Shown: piece after piece, positions 7,643 through 12,686 of the stretch
Layout of the letters: the number at the start of each line of letters is the position of its first letter
How positions within the stretch are numbered: the first letter of the stretch is position 1
Origin: Thermoprotei archaeon
GTDB lineage: Archaea; Thermoproteota; Thermoprotei_A; Sulfolobales; Ignisphaeraceae
Direction: 5' to 3'
DNA length: 13,923 nt
NCBI GenBank assembly: GCA_003661775.1
Contig: QMWT01000018.1
Span: 1 to 13,923, forward strand
Made by a program: the position numbers and the translations under genes
The notes under the pieces: model-generated
What the model was told of the DNA's origin: nothing
Database searches by the model: none
Seen by the model: only the letters and a program-made list of their open reading frames with translations

Positions 7643-8248
7643 GTGACTCCCTCAGGTAAAGGTGAAAGGTTCAGGGTGGTTCAGCTACCAGCTTCGAAGT
7701 ACAAGGATTTTGAACTTGACTCCATTAGGTTGATAAATGTAAAGTTTTTCGATGCGAGCGCTTCTGCCCACGTGAGGTGCAAGCTCCTTAGTCTAGTTGC
7801 CCAAGGAGTTAATACGGCTGCAGAGTTAGCCAAACAGCTTAATGTAGGGCGCACAGCTGTTTATAGACATCTAAATGCTCTTGTAAGGCAAGGCTGGCTT
7901 GTGCACATGAACAACAAGTTCTATATTGCAGCCAAACTCTTCTTGGCGTTTGACGTAAGTGTAGATGCTGAGGGGAAGTTCATTATCGAGGTCATGACAG
8001 ATAGAGGTGCTTTCATTGACGAGACGGTGGGACTAGCTATAGTAAAGGGACCGCAGTGTCAATGCGAAGTCTGCACGTTTTTCCAGAGATGTCTGAGGGC
8101 GGTCAAGGAACTTGCCAGAAAGCTGGATGTGAAAATAAGAAGCGAGTCTCCGCTGGAGGCTTTTAGAGATATTGTTGAGACGCTGGTTCGTAGAGATGTT
8201 GTGAGCATACTCAAGAAGGGGTATCTAGTGGTTAAGGTGAGCGAGTAG
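7643..8248 (+). CDS. Winged-helix (ArsR/MarR-like) transcriptional regulator with C-terminal cysteine cluster
   Basis: The protein has 201 aa from GTG 7643, or 204 from GTG 7634. Residues about 43-98 form a helix-turn-helix and wing: HVRCKLLSLV, then AAELAKQLNVGRTAVYRHLNAL as recognition region, then GWLVHMNNKFYI as wing. Such domains bind DNA as dimers. A C-terminal part has the cysteine pattern CxCxxCxxxxxC (Cys139, Cys141, Cys144, Cys150), suited to bind a metal ion or an iron-sulfur cluster. That would make it a candidate metal- or redox-responsive regulator; this is inference. Its stop TAG abuts the TTG of the cob(I)alamin adenosyltransferase gene, so a cobalamin- or cobalt-related signal is worth testing. 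It may regulate its own operon through the promoter region at 7583-7642. I do not recognise a named family for the C-terminal domain. Confidence 0.85.
   Translation: MTPSGKGERFRVVQLPASKYKDFELDSIRLINVKFFDASASAHVRCKLLSLVAQGVNTAAELAKQLNVGRTAVYRHLNALVRQGWLVHMNNKFYIAAKLFLAFDVSVDAEGKFIIEVMTDRGAFIDETVGLAIVKGPQCQCEVCTFFQRCLRAVKELARKLDVKIRSESPLEAFRDIVETLVRRDVVSILKKGYLVVKVSE
8234..8240 (+). promoter_or_regulatory. Ribosome binding site for the TTG start at 8249
   Basis: AAGGTGA lies 8 bases before TTG 8249, inside the end of the regulator gene. It supports the unusual TTG start exactly at the upstream stop codon. Confidence 0.6.
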
Positions 8249-8791
8249 TTGAAGAGAGAGCATAGAGGAGATGACGGGTTTACGGATATAGCCCGGGGAA
8301 GGTACCCTAAGGACTCACCAGTTGTAGAGCTTGTAGGTGAGCTAGACGAGCTCGTGGCTGTACTGGGTTTGGTACGCGCTGTTGTAGAGCGGGATAACGT
8401 GCTTAGGGATCTAGGACTTGAATTGAGGAAACACCAACAGCTGCTCATGCGAATAGCTGGCTATGTAGCGCTGGGAGGTGAAATGAGTAGTGTTAAGCCA
8501 CCTATAGATGATGAACTCGTGAGGTCGGTAGAGGAAGAGGTCGAGTGTATTTGGAGCAGGCTTAAACCTATGAGAAAGTTCTTGGTGCCCAAAGGACCTT
8601 TGGAAGCCGCACTCATGAACTACGCACGGACGGTTTGTAGAAGAGTCGAAAGAAGAGCAGTGAAGCTCTTCAGAGATGGCTACATAGCCCCTCCGGTGTA
8701 CAAGTACCTGAATAGACTCTCTGACCTTCTCTTTGTATACACCAGATACATACATCACTTAGCGGGGTCTGGTGAAGAATACTTGGAATAG
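8249..8791 (+). CDS. Cob(I)alamin adenosyltransferase, PduO/MMAB type, divergent
   Basis: This 180-aa four-helix-bundle enzyme transfers the adenosyl group of ATP to cob(I)alamin, making coenzyme B12 for enzymes such as class II ribonucleotide reductase or methylmalonyl-CoA mutase. Diagnostic blocks are GDDGFTD (7-13), the KDSPVVELVGELDELVAVLG run (21-40; Asp33), ARTVCRRVERRAV (126-138) with the family's key arginines, and YLNRLSDLLFV (153-163). Phe111 in FLVPKG probably matches the phenylalanine that displaces the lower cobalamin ligand. Two departures from the usual pattern stand out: the N-terminal ATP-binding TKTGD-like start is KREHRGDDG here, and the usual VLPGG is LVPKG. These may alter ATP contacts or reflect lineage divergence. 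It begins with TTG immediately after the regulator's stop, with a good ribosome binding site at 8234-8240. Confidence 0.88.
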   Translation: MKREHRGDDGFTDIARGRYPKDSPVVELVGELDELVAVLGLVRAVVERDNVLRDLGLELRKHQQLLMRIAGYVALGGEMSSVKPPIDDELVRSVEEEVECIWSRLKPMRKFLVPKGPLEAALMNYARTVCRRVERRAVKLFRDGYIAPPVYKYLNRLSDLLFVYTRYIHHLAGSGEEYLE

Positions 8792-8815
8792 AAAGAAGAG
8801 CAAGACACTGCTACA

Positions 8816-8825
8816 CTTAATAACT
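8816..8825 (+). promoter_or_regulatory. TATA element before the GC-rich intergenic segment
   Basis: CTTAATAACT is centred near 8820. A start 26 bp downstream would fall near 8846, at the base of the GC-rich hairpin segment. This is evidence that the segment has its own transcript. Confidence 0.45.
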
Positions 8826-8838
8826 CTAGCTACAAGAG

Positions 8839-8930
8839 TCAGTAATGGACCCCGGGGCCCGTGTGAAGAAGCCCCGTGTCTCGGGGTTACGTGTGCACGG
8901 GACGGGTCACCCCCGGCATCTTCTCATTGA
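8839..8930 (+). ncRNA. Candidate structured non-coding RNA, unassigned
   Basis: Within the 268-base gap between the adenosyltransferase and ASCH genes lies a segment much richer in G+C than its flanks. It contains nested complementary arms: AATG 8844-8847 with CATT 8925-8928; GACCC 8848-8852 with GGGTC 8904-8908; CCCGTG 8858-8863 with CACGGG 8896-8901; and an apical CCCCG 8872-8876 with CGGGG 8882-8886 around a 5-base loop. A competing or pseudoknotted pairing joins CCGGGG 8852-8857 to CCCCGG 8911-8916. GC-rich islands between genes are a known mark of structured RNAs in hyperthermophiles, and a TATA element is correctly spaced upstream. I found no C/D box pair and no kink-turn, and it does not fold as a tRNA. 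An H/ACA-like guide, a cis-regulator or an unknown RNA remain possible. The rest of the gap (8931-9059) holds a short palindrome and the ASCH promoter. Confidence 0.45.
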
Positions 8931-8992
8931 TCTACACCGCCAAGCCCTAGCCAAAGATTCTAGATAAGAGAAAACTCGGTTTTGCTAAGGAT

Positions 8993-9002
8993 GCGTTAAC
9001 GC
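8993..9002. repeat. Ten-base perfect palindrome upstream of the ASCH gene promoter
   Basis: GCGTTAACGC is its own reverse complement and ends 6 bases before the TATA-like element at 9009-9018. The position would suit an operator or an upstream factor site. Chance occurrence cannot be excluded. Confidence 0.3.
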
Positions 9003-9008
9003 GTACTA

Positions 9009-9053
9009 TGCTTATAGCTTCCGTGAAACACCTTCCGGTAAGGATGAGGAGGT
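9009..9053 (+). promoter_or_regulatory. Promoter and strong ribosome binding site of the ASCH gene
   Basis: TGCTTATAGC (9009-9018) is TATA-like and predicts a transcription start near 9040. GAGGAGGT (9046-9053) is a near-perfect archaeal ribosome binding site 6 bases before the ATG at 9060, the strongest in the window. Confidence 0.6.
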
Positions 9054-9059
9054 AGGGTC

Positions 9060-9371
9060 ATGAAGAAACTCATCTTCAAACTAAACTACGCAGGAAAGAT
9101 ACTGGCAGGCGAAAAGGTTACGACAATAAGGCTAAGTGCTAATGTTAGGAAAGGAGATGTCGTGGAGGTATACGTAGGTCATGCGAGGATAGGGAAAGCA
9201 GTTATAACAAGAGTTACGAAAAAGAAGCTTTCAAGCATTAGCGACAAAGAGGCGCGCATGGACGGGTTCAGAAATAAGGAGGAGCTGGTAAAGGCTTTAA
9301 TGAAGATATACGGTAAGAAGAGAGTTGACGAGGATCCTGAGGTATACATAATAGAGTTCAAGCTTCTATGA
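9060..9371 (+). CDS. ASCH-domain protein
   Basis: This 103-aa protein consists of a single ASCH domain, a small beta-barrel fold related to PUA and thought to bind RNA or modified nucleotides. The pattern is typical: GEKVTTIRL near the start (17-25; Glu18, Thr22, Arg24), the KGDVVEVYV turn-strand (31-39), GKAVITRVTKK (45-55), the DGFRNKEEL helix (68-76) and a last strand VYIIEFKLL (95-103). Suggested roles in the family are RNA-processing coactivation and, for some bacterial members, amidohydrolysis of N4-acetylcytidine. Which applies here cannot be told from sequence. It is transcribed alone from its own promoter, with a strong ribosome binding site, next to a candidate non-coding RNA; a functional link between them is only a guess. 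Confidence 0.85.
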   Translation: MKKLIFKLNYAGKILAGEKVTTIRLSANVRKGDVVEVYVGHARIGKAVITRVTKKKLSSISDKEARMDGFRNKEELVKALMKIYGKKRVDEDPEVYIIEFKLL

Positions 9372-9407
9372 ACTTCGGCGAGTGTCGAATAGCTCAAGGG
9401 CCAGCTC

Positions 9408-9443
9408 TTATAAATTATGAAGCAGAAGTATTACACTGGGGTG
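9408..9443 (+). promoter_or_regulatory. Strong TATA element and ribosome binding site of a small gene
   Basis: TTATAAATT (9408-9416) is the most consensus-like archaeal TATA box in the window and predicts a start near 9437. GGGGTG (9438-9443) follows directly and lies 6 bases before the ATG at 9450. The pair argues that the short reading frame there is a real gene. Confidence 0.65.
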
Positions 9444-9449
9444 TTACAG

Positions 9450-9590
9450 ATGTTGACAGTAATCAGGATAGCTAGGCGTATACCCAGGAGAAGGAGAAGA
9501 AGGAGCGTAGCGAGAAGAGAACCTATAACAGAGGATGATGTTTTAGAGAAGGAGTACTTCATACTTGTAGAGCTAGGTGTTCCCGCCTAA
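9450..9590 (+). CDS. Small arginine-rich protein, 46 aa, unknown
   Basis: The reading frame is short but has an ATG, a ribosome binding site 6 bases upstream and a consensus TATA box at the right distance. The product is sharply bipartite. Residues 1-23 hold 11 arginines, with an unbroken run of six at 13-18. Residues 24-46 are acidic and hydrophobic (Glu24, Glu28, Asp29, Asp30, Glu33, Glu35, Glu41; then YFILVELGV). A basic N-terminus of this kind usually contacts RNA or DNA; a small ribosome-associated protein or a nucleic-acid-binding cofactor is conceivable, but I recognise no family. Its stop interleaves with the stop of the convergent winged-helix gene (9587-9590), so both genes end within four bases. 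Confidence 0.65.
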   Translation: MLTVIRIARRIPRRRRRRSVARREPITEDDVLEKEYFILVELGVPA

Positions 9591-10063
9591 CTCCTACACA
9601 TTATAGTCTTGGCAACCCTCTCGATCGCTCTCCGTATCTTCGGAGCCAGCTCCTCACCCAGCCGCTCGCCTCTCAGATAGGCTTCAACAAACTTTTTCGG
9701 TACCCTACGAACAATAACTTCATGTTCTCTACATAGAAACAGTAGGTAGCTTTCCCCATACTCTACAACGACAGAGTTTCCACAGACTCTCTTACTGCTT
9801 CTCAGACTCTCTGCCAACGGAGGTACGAGCTTAACCTTGTACTTACGAGGTGTGGAGCTCTCGTCGATCTCTACAAGACCGTACTTCTTCAACCACCACA
9901 TCGCACGCTTCACTACGTAGGTACGCATATCAAGCGCCGTCGCTATATCACTAGCCGTAGCCACACCTCCACTATCAAGCAGCATGAGATAGATCAGCAA
10001 TACCCAGGGTCTCTCCGCAATTATCCTCCTAAGCGCTGTTGAATCCGCTGATTCACTACCCAA
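9587..10063 (-). CDS. Winged-helix DNA-binding protein, uncharacterised
   Basis: The protein has 158 aa. Residues about 20-80 read as a winged helix: LLIYLMLLDSGGVATASDIA, then the recognition helix region TYVVKRAMWWLKKYGLVEI (48-66), then a basic strand TPRKYKVKLV (71-80). The remainder (90-158) is a mixed strand/helix region of unknown role with three cysteines (94, 111, 156). The start is TTG at 10063: the next in-frame ATG (codon 27) would remove the first helix of the domain, and a TATA element lies about 40 bp upstream of TTG. It is probably a transcriptional regulator of archaeal type, ArsR/MarR-like, with unknown targets. It diverges from tRNA-Leu and converges on the small arginine-rich gene. 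I cannot name its ligand or regulon. Confidence 0.8.
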   Translation of the reverse strand: MGSESADSTALRRIIAERPWVLLIYLMLLDSGGVATASDIATALDMRTYVVKRAMWWLKKYGLVEIDESSTPRKYKVKLVPPLAESLRSSKRVCGNSVVVEYGESYLLFLCREHEVIVRRVPKKFVEAYLRGERLGEELAPKIRRAIERVAKTIMCRS

Positions 10064-10099
10064 GGCGTAACATCCTACTTTGAGATGATGGATGAACCC

Positions 10100-10106
10100 T
10101 TATTAA
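10100..10106. promoter_or_regulatory. Shared TATA element for tRNA-Leu and the divergent winged-helix gene
   Basis: TTATTAA reads TTAATAA on the other strand, so either strand offers a TATA box. On the plus strand it lies 35 bp before the tRNA 5' end, implying a leader of about 9 bases. On the minus strand it lies 40 bp before TTG 10063, implying a leader of about 14 bases. No second good TATA box is visible in the 74-base gap. Confidence 0.5.
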
Positions 10107-10137
10107 GTTCTGCTCAGTTCGTAGATTAGCGGAAGGT

Positions 10138-10225
10138 GCGGGGGTGCCCGAGCCAGGTCAAAGGGGTCGGGCTGAGGACCCGATGGCGTAGGCCTGCGTG
10201 GGTTCAAATCCCACCCCCCGCACCA
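10138..10225 (+). tRNA. tRNA-Leu (anticodon GAG), CCA encoded, no intron
   Basis: The molecule folds as a class II tRNA. The acceptor stem is GCGGGGG (10138-10144) with CCCCCGC (10215-10221), discriminator A at 10222 and an encoded CCA at 10223-10225. The anticodon stem is TCGGG (10167-10171) with CCCGA (10179-10183); the loop CTGAGGA places GAG at 10174-10176, which reads the leucine codon CUC and, by wobble, CUU. A long variable arm (10184-10197) has a GGC/GCC stem, as expected for leucine. The T stem is GTGGG/CCCAC around TTCAAAT. The uninterrupted anticodon loop shows there is no intron at the usual site. The very high G+C of the stems fits a hyperthermophile. Confidence 0.97.
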
Positions 10226-10281
10226 CAGTTCTTCAAACCAGGGAATTCTAAGACACTAGCCTTAGCCCGCCGTCTGCAACT

Positions 10282-10335
10282 GCTTATCTAAAAACATATT
10301 TTCCCAAGCCCCCATAATCTCCATGGGCTGGGGGC
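10282..10335 (+). promoter_or_regulatory. Promoter and 7-bp inverted repeat before the acetyl-CoA synthetase operon
   Basis: An AT-rich stretch at 10282-10302 (CTTATCTAAAAACATATTTT region) should contain the TATA box, with transcription starting around 10315-10324. Perfect inverted arms GCCCCCA (10308-10314) and TGGGGGC (10329-10335) flank that start and end at the ATG. They could form an operator. In RNA they could pair only if transcription began upstream of 10308. The G run at 10330-10334 is the only ribosome binding sequence visible. Confidence 0.45.
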
Positions 10336-11040
10336 ATGGACAGTGTAAAAGAAATACTTAAGAAAGCTCTAGAAGAAGGAAGGAGGAAACTCCTAGAGCA
10401 TGAAGCCTACGCAGTAGCCGAGGCCTACAGACTTCCGGTGCCACGCTATGGCCTGGTTAGAGACCCCGACGAAGCCGCTAGACTCTCTAAAGAGATAGGA
10501 TTCCCCGTAGTTCTGAAGATAGTATCACCCGACATCACACACAAGAGTGATGTTGGGGGAGTGATCCTGGATATTAGAAGCGAAGAGGATGCCAAGAAGG
10601 CCTTCAACAAGATCATGGAGAACGTTAGGAGATACGCACCTAACGCGAGAATAGCGGGCGTGCTCGTGCAGGAGATGGTGCCTTCAGATGTAGAAGTGAT
10701 TGTAGGCGCCACACGCGACCCGGTCTTCGGACCCCTCCTCATGTTTGGGCTTGGCGGGATCTTCGTAGAAGTGCTAAGGGATGTCAGCTTCAGGCTCGCT
10801 CCCGTGACACCCATCGACGCTGAGGAGATGATCAGGGAGATAAAAGCGTACAATGTACTAGAAGGATACCGAGGCAAGCCTCCTAGGGATATAGAGGCGC
10901 TTAAGGACATAATAATGAAGACCTCGCAACTCATGCTTGAAAACCCGGAGATCCAGGATATAGACCTCAACCCAATAATGGCCTTCGAAAGAGGCAAAGG
11001 TGCCAAGGTAGCAGATATAAGGATCATTCTGAAGGGTTAG
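10336..11040 (+). CDS. acdB: ADP-forming acetyl-CoA synthetase, beta subunit (ATP-grasp)
   Basis: This 234-aa subunit holds the ATP-grasp domain of ADP-forming acetyl-CoA synthetase (acyl-CoA + ADP + phosphate to acid + CoA + ATP), a main ATP-yielding step of peptide and sugar fermentation in archaea. Seen motifs are FPVVLKIVSPDITHKSDVGG (56-75), with the lysine and histidine typical of this family, VLVQEMVPSDVEVIVGATRD (109-128), FGPLLMFGLGGIFVE (131-145) and DIDLNPIMA (208-216). Length matches separate archaeal beta subunits (about 230 aa); in some organisms alpha and beta are fused. It is the first gene of the right-hand operon and lies 12 bases before the alpha subunit. Acyl specificity (acetyl, branched-chain or aryl) cannot be told from sequence. 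Confidence 0.95.
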   Translation: MDSVKEILKKALEEGRRKLLEHEAYAVAEAYRLPVPRYGLVRDPDEAARLSKEIGFPVVLKIVSPDITHKSDVGGVILDIRSEEDAKKAFNKIMENVRRYAPNARIAGVLVQEMVPSDVEVIVGATRDPVFGPLLMFGLGGIFVEVLRDVSFRLAPVTPIDAEEMIREIKAYNVLEGYRGKPPRDIEALKDIIMKTSQLMLENPEIQDIDLNPIMAFERGKGAKVADIRIILKG

Positions 11041-11052
11041 GGGAGTGGGGCC

Positions 11053-12453
11053 ATGGCTGACCTCAAGAAACTGTTCTATCCCTCATCTATAGCTGTTGTG
11101 GGTGCTTCAAGGAATCCCAAGAAGATCGGGCACCTCATACTGAAGAACCTGATAGAGTACGGATACAAGAGTAGAATATACCCGGTGAACCCCGCCGCCG
11201 ACGAGGTCCTAGGGCTTAAAGCATATCCCTCGGTATCCTCGATTCCGGAGCCTGTAGATGTTGTTGTGGTATCGGTGCCTGCACCCAAGGTACCCGAAGT
11301 AATCGAGGATGCTGGCAAGGCAGGTGCAAAGTTCGCTGTGATTATATCTTCGGGCTTCAAGGAGGTTGGAAATGTTGAGCTAGAGAAGAAGGTTGTGGAG
11401 ACCGCTAGAAAGTATGGAATGAGGGTTCTAGGCCCCAACATCTTCGGCTACGTCTACACACCTTCGCGGATCAACGCTACCTTCGGACCACGCGACGTCA
11501 TACCAGGAGGCGTTGCCTTTATCACGCAGAGCGGAGCTCTAGGTATAGCGCTTATGGGCACCACAATCATGGAGGGTATAGGAGTATCAGCCATTATAAG
11601 CATAGGGAACAAGGCCGATCTAGACGACGCTGATTTCCTAGAGTTCTTCGAGAATGACCCTAACACCAACATAGTGTTGATATACTTAGAAGGCATTACT
11701 AATGGACGTCGCTTCGTTGAGGCAGCATCCAGGGTCACGATCAAGAAGCCCATAGTGGTGATAAAGTCAGGCAGAACCGAAGCAGGTGCTAGAGCGGCAG
11801 CAAGCCACACTGGCTCGCTCGCAGGTAACATAGCATTCTACGAAACCGCGTTCAAACAGAGCGGCATCTTATTCGCTAAGAGTGTCGAGGAGGCCTTCGA
11901 CTGGGTTAAGGCGTTAACATGGAACCCGCTGCCCAACAGCGATAGAATAGTTGTGATAACAAATGGAGGCGGAGCAGGTGTTCAAGCAAGCGATACCCTC
12001 GCCGATAATGGGCTCCTGCTCCAGAAACCCCCGAAGAACCTAGTAGAAGAGATAAGGAAATTCGTACCGCCCTTTGCATCTCTCGCTAACCCGATAGACC
12101 TAACCGGTATGGCACCCACAGACTGGTACTACAAGGCTGTGTACGCTGCGCTCAACGACCCAGATGTCGACAGCATAGTGGTGCTCTACTGCCACACAGC
12201 GCTGACGCACCCCGTAGAAGTAGCTGATGCGATCATGAACGCCGTGAAGGATTCAGGAGGGCTAAAGAAGCCCATGACCGTCGCGCTGATAGGAGGGGTC
12301 GAAGCTTACGAAGGTATAAAGAAGCTTACGCAGGCAAAGATACCGGCTTACCCAACACCGGAGAGAGCCGCGGCAGCGATGGCTGCTATCCACCGCTACG
12401 TGAAGTACCGTGAGTACGTAACGAAGAGGCTCAGCTACTTGGGCGGGTCATGA
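11053..12453 (+). CDS. acdA: ADP-forming acetyl-CoA synthetase, alpha subunit
   Basis: This 466-aa catalytic subunit has a CoA-binding Rossmann domain (SIAVVGASRNPKKIG, 12-26), a succinyl-CoA-synthetase-like domain (VAFITQSGALG, 154-164) and the phosphohistidine site ASHTGSLAG (250-258), where His252 is phosphorylated by the acyl phosphate and passes phosphate to ADP on the beta subunit. The C-terminal part contains VVITNGGGAGV (305-315 region), a typical nucleotide- or CoA-domain glycine loop. Length is normal for archaeal alpha subunits. A G-rich ribosome binding sequence (GGGGAGTGGGG) lies just before the ATG. Its stop overlaps the ferredoxin start by 4 bases (ATGA), so translation of the two is coupled. 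The enzyme should be a cytoplasmic alpha2beta2 complex with the product of the preceding gene. Confidence 0.96.
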   Translation: MADLKKLFYPSSIAVVGASRNPKKIGHLILKNLIEYGYKSRIYPVNPAADEVLGLKAYPSVSSIPEPVDVVVVSVPAPKVPEVIEDAGKAGAKFAVIISSGFKEVGNVELEKKVVETARKYGMRVLGPNIFGYVYTPSRINATFGPRDVIPGGVAFITQSGALGIALMGTTIMEGIGVSAIISIGNKADLDDADFLEFFENDPNTNIVLIYLEGITNGRRFVEAASRVTIKKPIVVIKSGRTEAGARAAASHTGSLAGNIAFYETAFKQSGILFAKSVEEAFDWVKALTWNPLPNSDRIVVITNGGGAGVQASDTLADNGLLLQKPPKNLVEEIRKFVPPFASLANPIDLTGMAPTDWYYKAVYAALNDPDVDSIVVLYCHTALTHPVEVADAIMNAVKDSGGLKKPMTVALIGGVEAYEGIKKLTQAKIPAYPTPERAAAAMAAIHRYVKYREYVTKRLSYLGGS

Positions 12454-12686
12454 AGAGTCTGTGCATAGATCTCGAGGCCTGTATAGCCTGCGGAATGTGT
12501 ATAACCTCCTGTAAAAGAGGTGCTCTAACACAAGACCTTTTCTTAAAACCAATACTTGTAAGAAAACGCTGTGTTCTCTGCGGGAAATGCGTAGAGGTAT
12601 GCCCCACGGCTGCTCTGAGATTCTGTGATTATCTTAGAAAACCTGAGGTACGTATGCAGGGTATAGGAGAGCGCGCATGTGCCTAG
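12450..12686 (+). CDS. Two-cluster 4Fe-4S ferredoxin
   Basis: This 78-aa protein has two CxxCxxCxxxC motifs, at Cys11/14/17/21 and Cys41/44/47/51, and so should carry two 4Fe-4S clusters. The second motif is followed by proline as usual, the first by lysine. The spacer between the clusters is basic (KPILVRKR, 33-40), and the C-terminus adds about 25 residues beyond the second cluster. Ferredoxins of this type carry electrons from 2-oxoacid:ferredoxin oxidoreductases, whose acyl-CoA products are the substrates of the synthetase encoded just upstream, so the gene order makes metabolic sense. The ATG overlaps the synthetase stop by 4 bases and the gene overlaps the next by 10. It could instead serve the kinase-like protein's pathway; sequence does not decide. 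Confidence 0.9.
   Translation: MKSLCIDLEACIACGMCITSCKRGALTQDLFLKPILVRKRCVLCGKCVEVCPTAALRFCDYLRKPEVRMQGIGERACA

Noticed and set aside
8971..8983. AAAAC-TCG-GTTTT inverted repeat as a terminator
   Set aside because: The 5-bp AT-rich stem would be unstable at high temperature and no T run follows.
10083..10092. C-box-like ATGATGG sequence as part of a C/D guide RNA
   Set aside because: No matching D box (CTGA) occurs at a suitable distance before the tRNA, and no internal C'/D' pair is visible.
10323..10361. Twelve-codon frame overlapping the acetyl-CoA synthetase start, possible leader peptide
   Set aside because: It has no ribosome binding site of its own, and its composition follows from the G-rich sequence; nothing supports translation.
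10446..11027. 193-codon open frame on the minus strand opposite the acetyl-CoA synthetase beta gene
   Set aside because: It is Ser/Ile/Thr-rich shadow coding against a firmly identified gene and has no promoter or family motif.
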